In this document: in pieces, positions 7,474-14,391 of the stretch
How the letters are laid out: each line of letters begins with the position of its first letter
Position numbering within the stretch: the stretch's first letter is position 1
Assembly: GCF_029242675.1 (NCBI RefSeq)
Contig: NZ_JAQWTM010000319.1
Coordinates: 1-43,490 of the forward strand
Reading direction: 5' to 3'
Length of the DNA: 43,490 bases
Origin: Flavobacterium sp.
Lineage (GTDB): Bacteria; Bacteroidota; Bacteroidia; Flavobacteriales; Flavobacteriaceae
The notes under the pieces: model-generated
Database searches by the model: none
What the model was told of the DNA's origin: nothing
Seen by the model: the letters and a program-made list of their open reading frames with translations, nothing else
Translations under genes and position numbers: made by a program

Positions 7474-8943
7474 TTAGCTTTTTTGTTTGTAAGCCACTAT
7501 GGTAGCGTATTTCTCTGATTTGTAGATTTTTTCTATTTGTGAAAACGCCTTGCCTTTTAAGGCTAGACCTAACACACCTACTGCCGCAACTAGTGCTAAA
7601 CCGATGTTCGCTCCGCCATAAGTAGACCCTATCCAATATAAAAATACGGGTAAGCCCAATTGCGGAATGGAGATGATCATGGTTTTGAAGTTAAATGCTT
7701 TTTTGTCTCCAAAGGCACCTTTACCTGAACTTAAATCGATTGGGGTTTTAGTGTACGCACCGCCTAAAAGAACGAGTTGGGAGTTGACACCAATATTATA
7801 AATTCCGCCAACGACAATTGTTAAATAGGTTTGCCATCCAAAATAAAGGTAGAACGATGCTATTAAGGTGGTTACAATAGTTGCAATGACCATTAAATAC
7901 CATTTAGAACTTAAATAGCCTTTGTAGGGAATATTTTGTGTCATCATTAATTGATAATAAGCACTATCCCAACTAGGAACGAATTGCCCAAAAGTGATTA
8001 AGAAACCTCCTGAAACGAAGATTCCAGCAAAAATATGCATGATTGGATTGTTGTACGCCTCGATACTGTTTGTAAAGAATAAAAAACCGTAAAACAGAAA
8101 CATTACACTTAGTCCTACTGTAGTTTTAGAACGCTTGTTTCTCTTGATTAATTTGATATCATTTTTTAAGAAAGTCCCAATGGTTCCAAACTGGTTTAAC
8201 CATACAAGATCCTCGGTTTTAGCCACATCCTGTTTTTGAGAAAGTCCTGCATCGAGGTATAAATTCTTTTTGAAAAACTGAAACGTTAGATAATACATTG
8301 TTCCTAATGCCACTACTGGAATAGCTGCTGCCCAATAGGTATTGAAAAGCGCATCGAAAAATGGTGCTGTATAATCCGTTACATTAAAATAATCATAGTA
8401 ATGCAAGGCGGCAAGCGAAACCGCTACTGCGCCAAAAATAGCAAACAAGTTATCCTTATTACTTAATATAATATTGATGAAATTATTCAGGTACACTAAT
8501 GACAGGATCGAGATAAACCACAATACCACTGCAATTGGATCATACCCTTGAACAATAAGCACAACACTAAACGGAATCAGGAAAAAAGCATGAATGATAT
8601 TGAAAAAAGACAAGGCTGTTTTTCCTAAGGAGAAATGGACAATTGTCGATTTCTTGATTGGAAAAATCAATAATGGTCGAATGTTCATCACAGGAATCTT
8701 TTGAAGAAGCAACCTGAAAATTAAATCGACAATTAAGTAATAGATCATGAATTTATTGACCGTTGCTACAGGATCCAGGTTTGCTTTCTTTAAAATAAAA
8801 AACACACCTATTCCCAATGCTAGGAATATTACAATAAAATAAGCGGCTACAAAACCCATAAGGATTTTTAATGCCAAGTTGGTTGCGAAGGAAGCCGACC
8901 TAAAAAAAGCTTTCCACTCGAGGTAGAGAAATTTTTTAATCAT
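7474..8943 (-). CDS. DUF5687-type ABC permease, multi-pass membrane protein
   Basis: This 489-residue protein has about eleven to twelve membrane helices. It opens with MIKKFLYLEWKAFFRSASF, the kind of amphipathic start seen in ABC-2 type permeases, followed by helices near residues 28-50, 66-80, 100-125, 135-155 and on to the C-terminus. It resembles the DUF5687 family of Bacteroidota. The ATPase gene follows after 50 bases, which supports a permease role. The first of the six paralogous membrane genes (8992-9699) ends 48 bases upstream. No substrate-binding or peptidase domain is visible, so nothing in the protein suggests a cargo. The ATG at 8943 is the natural start. Confidence 0.85.
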   Translation of the reverse strand: MIKKFLYLEWKAFFRSASFATNLALKILMGFVAAYFIVIFLALGIGVFFILKKANLDPVATVNKFMIYYLIVDLIFRLLLQKIPVMNIRPLLIFPIKKSTIVHFSLGKTALSFFNIIHAFFLIPFSVVLIVQGYDPIAVVLWFISILSLVYLNNFINIILSNKDNLFAIFGAVAVSLAALHYYDYFNVTDYTAPFFDALFNTYWAAAIPVVALGTMYYLTFQFFKKNLYLDAGLSQKQDVAKTEDLVWLNQFGTIGTFLKNDIKLIKRNKRSKTTVGLSVMFLFYGFLFFTNSIEAYNNPIMHIFAGIFVSGGFLITFGQFVPSWDSAYYQLMMTQNIPYKGYLSSKWYLMVIATIVTTLIASFYLYFGWQTYLTIVVGGIYNIGVNSQLVLLGGAYTKTPIDLSSGKGAFGDKKAFNFKTMIISIPQLGLPVFLYWIGSTYGGANIGLALVAAVGVLGLALKGKAFSQIEKIYKSEKYATIVAYKQKS

Positions 8944-8991
8944 GGTTTGATTGTTTTGGTTGTAGGGTAAGTATACTAAAGTAAGAAAACG

Positions 8992-9699
8992 TTACAGCTT
9001 TTCTAGTTTATATTCAGGATAAGTGGCAAACAAATAACTCTCGGCCTTAGACGGAATGATCTTGAAAATGATATAAAAGAATAAACTAAGTGATACTAAA
9101 AAGAAACTCAAACCCATTGTCCAGTAAGCATTGCTAAACAACCTATCAGAATGATTAAACAATTGTGTCATCATATTAAAAGGCAAAATTACTATTCCAG
9201 CAAAATTCCCGTAATGACTTATGATTTCCTCAAATAGCCAGCGCTTTTCTCCGCTTTGTTTTTTGTTTTTCCTTGTTTGATACCCTTTATAGATTTCGTA
9301 AAACATGCCAACTATCAGTACAATATAAAACCCAAAGAAAATATATTCCTTAACTGCACTAAATTGTAAAATAGTAAACAAAGCCAATGTCAATGCTACG
9401 GTCAAAATAATTTTAGGAATACTAAAAAAGTCTTTGAAATGCTGCCAAACGATATGATTGTACTTTTTACTCAAAGCAGCTTGTCGTTTTTCGACCACGT
9501 CCATAAAACCAAAGACTCCAAATTTTTTGAATTCTTTTTGCAGAGCAGCTTCAAAAGAAAGGGTTGGATTTTGCTCCCAATCTGTTTCTATCGCGTTCGC
9601 TAGATGATCCACAAGCTCTGATTGCAAGTCGTACCATTCGACATAATGCTGACGGGTAAAAAGGAATAATTGGTCTATTTGTTCAGTGGTTAGTTTCAT
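8992..9699 (-). CDS. Paralog 1 of a tandem family: N-terminal helical domain plus four membrane helices
   Basis: No known function is recognised for this 235-residue protein. About 95 soluble residues come first, with the family signature LTTEQI at 3-8 and E28-x2-D31-H32. Four membrane helices follow (about 98-116, 120-137, 160-185, 195-213) with a basic loop (RKNKKQSGEKRW), then the tail KIIPSKAESYLFATYPEYKLEKL. It is the sister of paralog 2: the first 70 residues are nearly identical, the membrane part is much more diverged, and the tail is again shared. The arrangement recalls PadR-linked HAAS-domain membrane proteins (DUF1700 type), where the N-terminal helices are thought to signal. That link is inferred, from layout and the E..DH motif only. 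Confidence 0.88.
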   Translation of the reverse strand: MKLTTEQIDQLFLFTRQHYVEWYDLQSELVDHLANAIETDWEQNPTLSFEAALQKEFKKFGVFGFMDVVEKRQAALSKKYNHIVWQHFKDFFSIPKIILTVALTLALFTILQFSAVKEYIFFGFYIVLIVGMFYEIYKGYQTRKNKKQSGEKRWLFEEIISHYGNFAGIVILPFNMMTQLFNHSDRLFSNAYWTMGLSFFLVSLSLFFYIIFKIIPSKAESYLFATYPEYKLEKL

Positions 9700-9749
9700 G
9701 TTTGAATATTATGAAAAGTGGTTATTTTTTATTTATATTTTTTCTCTAT

Positions 9750-9878
9750 TTTGTCATGCTGAGGAACGAAGCATCCCTGCTTGTTGCTTCAGTTAGTTAT
9801 ATTTTGACTATTAATGTCTAATTTGATGATGTTTGGTTGCCAACTTTATGGAGATGCTTCGTACCTCAGCAGGACAAA
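9750..9878. repeat. Palindromic intergenic repeat, copy 1 of 4
   Basis: A 129-bp element has ends 9750-9775 and 9853-9878 that are inverted copies of each other. The core is GCTGAGGAACGAAGCATC on the left and GATGCTTCGTACCTCAGC on the right. It sits between paralogs 1 and 2 and would fold into a long stem in the operon mRNA. The pairing has a single A:A mismatch in the core. Its middle is the most diverged of the four copies. Confidence 0.9.
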
Positions 9879-9911
9879 TTTGCTTGCTTATAATATTGCT
9901 TTTTGTTGTAT

Positions 9912-10613
9912 TCATTCAAGTTTATATTCTGGATAAGTAGCTAACAAATAGCTCTCGGCCTTAGACGGAATGATCTTGAAAATGATGAAAAGAAAAACTC
10001 CAAATGATATTAAAAAGAAGCTCAAACCCATTGCCTCATAATCATAAATAAAAAAGTCATCAGACTGATAAAAAACCTGAGACATCATATTAAAAGGAAA
10101 ACTAAGCGCACCTGCCAAGTAACCATAATTATGAATGACTTCCTCAAATAACCATCTTTTTTGGCCACTTTTTTTTCTCTTTTTTCTGTTTTGGTGATTT
10201 TTATAGAGTTCGTAAAACATAGCAACGAACAATAAAAGGTAAATTCCAATGAAAATATATCGACTATTTACACTTAATTTTAAAATGATAAACAAGCCTA
10301 ATATTGCAGCTATTGTTGATATAATTTTAGGGAAACTAAAAAAATCTTTAAAATACTCGCAGACAATTTTGTAGTACTTTTTCTTAAGTACCCCTCGTCT
10401 TTTTTCGACCACATCTACAAAACCAAAGACTCCAAATTTTTTGAATTCATTTTGCAGAGCAGCTTCAAAAGAAATTGTTGGGTTTTGCTCCCAATCTGTT
10501 TCTATCGCGTTCGCTAGATGATCCACAAGCTCTGATTGCAAGTCGTACCATTCGACATAATGCTGACGGGTAAAAAGGAATAATTGGTCTATTTGTTCGG
10601 TGGTTAGTTTCAT
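9912..10613 (-). CDS. Paralog 2 of the tandem family
   Basis: This 233-residue sister of paralog 1 has the same signature (LTTEQI, E28, D31, H32), the same four-helix layout, a very basic central loop (HQNRKKRKKSGQKRW) and the same tail (KIIPSKAESYL...PEYKLE). A stretch of 116 bases in the 5' part (10483-10598) is identical to 9569-9684 in paralog 1, including synonymous positions, while the membrane region differs widely. That mosaic points to recent duplication followed by gene conversion, or to divergent selection on the membrane part. Repeat copies flank it on both sides. The function is unknown. Confidence 0.87.
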   Translation of the reverse strand: MKLTTEQIDQLFLFTRQHYVEWYDLQSELVDHLANAIETDWEQNPTISFEAALQNEFKKFGVFGFVDVVEKRRGVLKKKYYKIVCEYFKDFFSFPKIISTIAAILGLFIILKLSVNSRYIFIGIYLLLFVAMFYELYKNHQNRKKRKKSGQKRWLFEEVIHNYGYLAGALSFPFNMMSQVFYQSDDFFIYDYEAMGLSFFLISFGVFLFIIFKIIPSKAESYLLATYPEYKLE

Positions 10614-10662
10614 GTTTGAATATTATGAAAAGTGGTTATTTTCTATTTATATTTTTCTCTAT

Positions 10663-10795
10663 TTTGTCATGATGAGGTACGAAGCAACTCTACTCGTTGC
10701 TCTACTTAATTTTTTATTTATTCAACTTATAAGTACTACTTCCCTTTATTTATTTGCCTAATTTGAGGAGATGCTTCGTACCTCAGCAAGACAAA
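10663..10795. repeat. Palindromic intergenic repeat, copy 2 of 4
   Basis: A 133-bp copy with inverted ends at 10663-10686 and 10770-10795. The left arm here reads GAGGTACGAAGC instead of GAGGAACGAAGC, and the right arm reads GCTTCGTACCTC, so the arm core pairs perfectly. This is a compensated change relative to copy 3, which suggests that the folded form matters. It lies between paralogs 2 and 3. Confidence 0.9.
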
Positions 10796-10812
10796 TTTGT
10801 GTGATGACGGTT

Positions 10813-11481
10813 TTATGTTAGTTGGTATTGTTTTTTGATATTCTTAATTGTCTTTTTACTAAGATAAATTGCAGTAATAGAGAACAAAATTGTAAATACC
10901 CAAATGCAACAAAATAGTAAAACCAACCACTGATACCGGAGTAATTCGTTTCTTAAATAGCTCGAAGAACTCATCCCTAAATTTGAAAAAGATATAATCA
11001 ATCCACTACTAGTTAATCTATTTACCATTAAAAACTTCTTGCCATCAATTTCCTTATTTTTCCACAAATAAAAAGAAAGAGGTAAAGTAATAATCAATGA
11101 ACTACAAAATAGCACTGCTATGTATTTTTGTGGACTAACAAAGTATGCTGAAATGGTATATACAAAATAAACGAGCACAAGACTACCAACGATTTTTGGA
11201 AACGTTAAATATTCAGCAATCATTTTTCTGTGTTCTTTAGCTAGTTCTTTACTTAAAATTTTGGCGCGTTCTTTTTCAATCGCTTTTAATTCTGGCTTTG
11301 CGATTTTTTTAAACGTCTTTTCTTGTACTTGCTCAAAAGACAAGTCCGGATTTTGTTCCCAAAATTCCTCCATACTCAAAACCATGTGATCGGTGAGTTC
11401 TAATTGCAACTCATACCACTTGATATCTTTGGATTCAATGTAATTGGATATGTATTGTATTTGTTCGTTGGTTAGGTTCAT
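10813..11481 (-). CDS. Paralog 3 of the tandem family
   Basis: This 222-residue member of the second sister pair (with paralog 4) has the signature LTNEQI at 3-8 and WYELQLELTDHM with E28, D31 and H32 in the same positions as the other paralogs. An acidic DLSFEQV segment and a lysine-rich helix follow before four membrane helices (about 94-113, 120-136, 155-172, 183-206). The tail is IKNIKKQYQLT, nearly the same as in paralog 4 and different from the tails of the other pairs. Bases around the stop codon match those of paralog 4, so gene and adjoining repeat were copied together. The function is unknown. Confidence 0.86.
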   Translation of the reverse strand: MNLTNEQIQYISNYIESKDIKWYELQLELTDHMVLSMEEFWEQNPDLSFEQVQEKTFKKIAKPELKAIEKERAKILSKELAKEHRKMIAEYLTFPKIVGSLVLVYFVYTISAYFVSPQKYIAVLFCSSLIITLPLSFYLWKNKEIDGKKFLMVNRLTSSGLIISFSNLGMSSSSYLRNELLRYQWLVLLFCCIWVFTILFSITAIYLSKKTIKNIKKQYQLT

Positions 11482-11531
11482 ATTTAGATATTATCAAAGG
11501 TGGTTATTTTGTATTTATGATTTTCCTCTAT

Positions 11532-11666
11532 TTTGTCATGCTGAGGAACGAAGCATCCCTGATTGTTGCTCCTTTTAGTTACTTCAATTTAATCAACTTA
11601 TAAGTCTTACTTCCCCTTATTTATTTGCCCAATTTGATGAGATGCTTCGTTCCTCAGCAGGACAAA
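11532..11666. repeat. Palindromic intergenic repeat, copy 3 of 4
   Basis: A 135-bp copy with ends 11532-11557 and 11641-11666. Its arms pair at 25 of 26 positions, the best of the four, with core GCTGAGGAACGAAGCATC against GATGCTTCGTTCCTCAGC. Its middle is close to copies 2 and 4 (shared TCAACTTATAA and TTATTTATTTGCC). It lies between paralogs 3 and 4. Confidence 0.92.
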
Positions 11667-11683
11667 TTTGTGTGATGACGGTG

Positions 11684-12355
11684 TTATGTTAGTTGGTATT
11701 GCTTTTTGATATTCTCAACTATTTTATTTTGAATGTGAATTCCAGTAATTAAAAATATTAGTCCCAAAACCCAAAATAAACAGAAAGGTAATATCAAAAT
11801 TGGATATTGTTGAATCAACACTTTAAAGGAATTTAATAAAAATAGTATCCAATACATAATTCCGAAGATTCCAGTATAAGTTCCATGGTTAATGTTTAAT
11901 TCTAAAAACCGTTTTCCTTGAATCTTTCTATTCCTGCAATAAGAATATAGGATTGGAATAGCTAAAATTGCTAAGAAAGCAAATGACTTTCCAACCAATT
12001 TAATTGGTTCATTAAAATAAAAAGTAGCCTTGTATATAATAAAAACGAATAATATACTTCCCAAAATTTTAGGAAACTTTAAGTATTCCTTTGCCAACTT
12101 CCATTGGTTTTTTCTGAACTCTTTCTTAAGAATTTGAGTTCGCTCTTCTTCAATGGCTTTAAAACCATTTCTACCAAATTTATCCTCAGCATAGTGTTTT
12201 ACTTGATGAAAAGTGAGTTCAGGATCAGCTGTCCAAAATTCCTCCATACTCGAAACCATGTGATCGGTGAGTTCTAATTGTAACTCATACCATTTGATAT
12301 CTTTAGAAATGATATAATTCTCTACGTATTCTATTTGTTCGTTGGTTAGTTTCAT
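11684..12355 (-). CDS. Paralog 4 of the tandem family
   Basis: This 223-residue sister of paralog 3 has the signature LTNEQI, WYELQLELTDHM with E28, D31 and H32, then ELTFHQV, a charged stretch (GFKAIEEERTQILKKEF) and four membrane helices (about 95-112, 118-136, 156-172, 182-206). The tail VENIKKQYQLT is almost identical to that of paralog 3. The two share long nearly identical stretches at both gene ends while the membrane helices differ, the same mosaic as in pair 1/2. The upstream bases (TATTATGAAAGGTGGTTATT) also recur ahead of paralogs 1, 2 and 3. The function is unknown. Confidence 0.86.
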   Translation of the reverse strand: MKLTNEQIEYVENYIISKDIKWYELQLELTDHMVSSMEEFWTADPELTFHQVKHYAEDKFGRNGFKAIEEERTQILKKEFRKNQWKLAKEYLKFPKILGSILFVFIIYKATFYFNEPIKLVGKSFAFLAILAIPILYSYCRNRKIQGKRFLELNINHGTYTGIFGIMYWILFLLNSFKVLIQQYPILILPFCLFWVLGLIFLITGIHIQNKIVENIKKQYQLT

Positions 12356-12405
12356 ATTTAGATATTATGAAAGGTGGTTATTTTGTATTTATATTTTTTC
12401 TTTAT

Positions 12406-12540
12406 TTTGTCATGCTGAGGAACGAAGCATCCCTGCTTGTTGTTCCACTTAATTACTTCAATTTAGTCAACTTATAATTATGCTATCCCTTTATTTATTT
12501 GCCCAATTTGATGAGATGCTTCGTGCCTTAGCAAGACAAA
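12406..12540. repeat. Palindromic intergenic repeat, copy 4 of 4
   Basis: A 135-bp copy with ends 12406-12431 and 12515-12540, lying between paralogs 4 and 5. The right arm has drifted (GATGCTTCGTGCCTTAGC), leaving mismatches or wobble pairs against the left arm. It is the furthest upstream copy; there is none between paralogs 5 and 6 or between paralog 6 and padR, whose gaps are only 3 and 10 bases. Confidence 0.9.
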
Positions 12541-12578
12541 TTGTTTGTTACACTTAGGAGTTTAAGGCAGCATATGAA

Positions 12579-13235
12579 TTACTGAAATGATAATTTTTTT
12601 TCGAATTGAAAATGCTTCAAGACCAATTGTAACACTAAAAACATACTGAATAGCATCCAAAAAGAAGATATAACAAGTAGTATTTGATTTCGTAATTCGT
12701 TAGGTGTTGGAGAAAAGCAAATTGGATAAACAAACATCAAAAAAGCGATTTGTCGCTCTTTAAAATTATGTTGAAATGAAGTTTTGTGCTTTGCCTTTAA
12801 AAATTTAATATTACTTGCAACAAGGAGTAAGCCACCAAGAAGGTATAAAAAACGAGTTCCAACTTGAACATTCTGTGTGATTGCTTTAGCGTCAAAAAAT
12901 GAAGCCAAACCATAGAAAACGATCAAAACAACTACCGATGATAGTAATCCAATCCATAACTGTTTTTTTACAAGAACTAGTTTTTTTTCTAAGACAATCT
13001 TTGGGTACTTTACGCTTAGTCCAGTCAGAAATGAACTTGTTGGTTGCAATTCTTCAGACCATTTATCAAGTACTATTTTAAAATTGTCATCAAATGAAAG
13101 CTTATTTTCATCCATTTTAACTTCTACTTCAGTAGCGATATGGTCCATGATTTCCAGTTTAGTGTCGTCGAATTTAAGTCCGTTTAAAACTAAAATGGAA
13201 TCTATAAAGTCAATTTGTTCGGTTGTTAATTGCAT
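12579..13235 (-). CDS. Paralog 5 of the tandem family
   Basis: This 218-residue member of the third sister pair (with paralog 6) begins MQLTTEQIDFIDSILVLNGL, with E28, D31 and H32 aligned to the other five. It has four membrane helices (about 92-112, 123-142, 160-175, 183-203). The tail is LKHFQFEKKLSFQ, shared with paralog 6 but with neither other pair. Its start is 3 bases after the paralog 6 stop, so the two are probably translationally coupled. Compared with pairs 1/2 and 3/4 it has the hydrophobic LVLNGL in place of the YVEWY/IKWYEL segment. The function is unknown. Confidence 0.86.
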   Translation of the reverse strand: MQLTTEQIDFIDSILVLNGLKFDDTKLEIMDHIATEVEVKMDENKLSFDDNFKIVLDKWSEELQPTSSFLTGLSVKYPKIVLEKKLVLVKKQLWIGLLSSVVVLIVFYGLASFFDAKAITQNVQVGTRFLYLLGGLLLVASNIKFLKAKHKTSFQHNFKERQIAFLMFVYPICFSPTPNELRNQILLVISSFWMLFSMFLVLQLVLKHFQFEKKLSFQ

Positions 13236-13238
13236 GGT

Positions 13239-13910
13239 TTATTGAATTTTTAATTTTTTTTCAAATTGAAAATGTTTGACCGCAAGCATCGCATAAAATC
13301 CTGATGCAATTATCATTACAACTGGCAAAAAAATAGTCATAAAATTAAAATTAGATAATTCCTCATTTGCCTTAAATTGTAATATGCCAGCAGCAATAGC
13401 AATAAGATTAAATATTTGGATCAAACCATTTCGATCAAATAAATAGCGGAAGGATGAATATTGTTTTGATTTCAATAGTTTATACTTGGCCAATAGCAGA
13501 AAAACAATAGCCGTAATTGCACAACCTTTTAAAACGGTGTTTAGGTTATCAATAATTTCGTTATTGGCTGCATTTTTAATAAGTACTGTAACTATAATTG
13601 CAAAAACTAAACCTAAGCTTAAAGACATCTTAAAAACGTCAAGCATCATTTTATTGCATTTTAGAATGACCATTTTAGGAATGGGATTTGTCCCCCATAT
13701 CCACATAGAAGTACTCGGTCTTAATTGTTCCTGCCAATCTGTAAATACGGCAACTAAAGCTTCATCAAATGACGTATTATTTTTATTTAGTAGTACTTCA
13801 ATTTCTGTAGCAATATGATCTATAACTTCAAGTTTTAAATCATCATAAATAAGACCGTTTAAAACTAAAGTTTTTTCGATAAGATCTATTTGTTCGGTTG
13901 TTAATTGCAT
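13239..13910 (-). CDS. Paralog 6 of the tandem family, next to padR
   Basis: This 223-residue sister of paralog 5 begins MQLTTEQIDLIEKTLVLNGL with E28, D31 and H32. An N-terminal soluble part contains the NTSFDEA segment that corresponds to LSFE in the others, followed by four membrane helices (about 93-113, 123-142, 160-178, 185-207). The tail is VKHFQFEKKLKIQ. It starts 10 bases after the padR stop, so it is the first structural gene of the transcript. If the family is a sensor or partner of PadR, this member is best placed for that role. The function is unknown; the pairing with padR is inferred from position. Confidence 0.87.
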   Translation of the reverse strand: MQLTTEQIDLIEKTLVLNGLIYDDLKLEVIDHIATEIEVLLNKNNTSFDEALVAVFTDWQEQLRPSTSMWIWGTNPIPKMVILKCNKMMLDVFKMSLSLGLVFAIIVTVLIKNAANNEIIDNLNTVLKGCAITAIVFLLLAKYKLLKSKQYSSFRYLFDRNGLIQIFNLIAIAAGILQFKANEELSNFNFMTIFLPVVMIIASGFYAMLAVKHFQFEKKLKIQ

Positions 13911-13920
13911 GTCCTATAAA

Positions 13921-14262
13921 TTAAAATTCTAAACTCAGCTTTGGGTTCACTAAACTCTGCATGTTTTTAATAAAATCTTCCAGCTCAGCCAGTCGGTTTA
14001 CCGTTTCTTTCGTGCCTGCCTCAGTAAGTTTGTAATATTTACGCATTCGGTTATCAACCTTAGCGATTTCAACATCTAGAATTCCTTCGGCTTCTAGTTT
14101 ATGCAAAGCTGGATACAAAGCACCCTCAGTAATATTAAGTTCGCCTTGCGTAATCGCCTTTACTTTTTGAGTGATTTCATAACCGTACATCTTACCATTT
14201 TCTTCCAGTAACTTCATGATAATGGTGTTTAAACTCCCCTTATATAATTGTGAATTTTTCAT
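13921..14262 (-). CDS. PadR-family transcriptional regulator
   Basis: This 113-residue protein has the PadR winged helix. MKNSQLYKGSLNTIIMKLLEENGKMYGYEI is the usual first two helices (LYKGSL..I.MKLL and the YGYEI motif). TEGALYPALHKLEAEGIL is the recognition helix and start of the wing, and MRKYYKLTEAG completes the wing. The short C-terminal helix makes it the small PadR type that dimerises. Such repressors commonly control adjacent membrane and ABC transporter genes and respond to small molecules. It is the first gene of the run padR, six membrane paralogs, permease, ATPase, and is divergent from the oxidoreductase at 14392. A candidate operator lies at 14304-14326. Confidence 0.94.
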   Translation of the reverse strand: MKNSQLYKGSLNTIIMKLLEENGKMYGYEITQKVKAITQGELNITEGALYPALHKLEAEGILDVEIAKVDNRMRKYYKLTEAGTKETVNRLAELEDFIKNMQSLVNPKLSLEF

Positions 14263-14282
14263 TTCGATTTCATTTTGAATTA

Positions 14283-14290
14283 CAAATATA
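14283..14290 (-). promoter_or_regulatory. -7 box for the padR transcript
   Basis: The minus strand reads TATATTTG, a perfect TAnnTTTG box, 20 bases upstream of the padR ATG. No clear -33 TTTG is seen at the expected distance. This would be the main promoter for the whole regulator-paralog-transporter run. Confidence 0.6.
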
Positions 14291-14303
14291 CATAAGATTC
14301 TTA

Positions 14304-14326
14304 TACATAACAGTTTTAGGTATGTA
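14304..14326. promoter_or_regulatory. Candidate PadR operator in the padR/oxidoreductase divergent region
   Basis: TACATA (14304-14309) and TATGTA (14321-14326) form an inverted repeat with an 11-base spacer. TATACATAA also occurs twice as a direct repeat (14287-14295 and 14302-14310), the first copy touching the padR -7 box. PadR proteins bind ATGT/ACAT-type half sites. The spacing here is not the classical one, so this is tentative. Confidence 0.35.
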
Positions 14327-14345
14327 AATTTTTCAAAGTCTTTGA

Positions 14346-14376
14346 TTTAAGAAACCTAATCTCTTTAGTATATTTG
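14346..14376 (+). promoter_or_regulatory. Promoter for the ferredoxin-type oxidoreductase
   Basis: TTTA (14346-14349, one mismatch to the -33 TTTG), 19 bases, then TATATTTG (14369-14376). The start codon is at 14392, so the leader is very short. It is 56 bases from the divergent padR -7 box, so the two promoters may share control. Confidence 0.6.
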
Positions 14377-14391
14377 TACAAAAAATAAAAT

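Noticed and set aside
7454-7636. 60-codon minus-strand frame overlapping the DUF5687 gene
   Set aside because: Shadow of the permease gene in another frame; Arg/Ser/His-rich, no likely start signals.
9750-12540. The four repeats as a CRISPR array
   Set aside because: Units are about 130 bp, spaced about 880 bp apart by full genes, with no uniform short spacers and no cas genes.
9750-12540. The four repeats as independent insertions of a MITE or IS element
   Set aside because: Bases on both sides (upstream of start codons and after stop codons) are also conserved, which fits duplication of gene plus repeat. No target-site duplications or transposase were seen.
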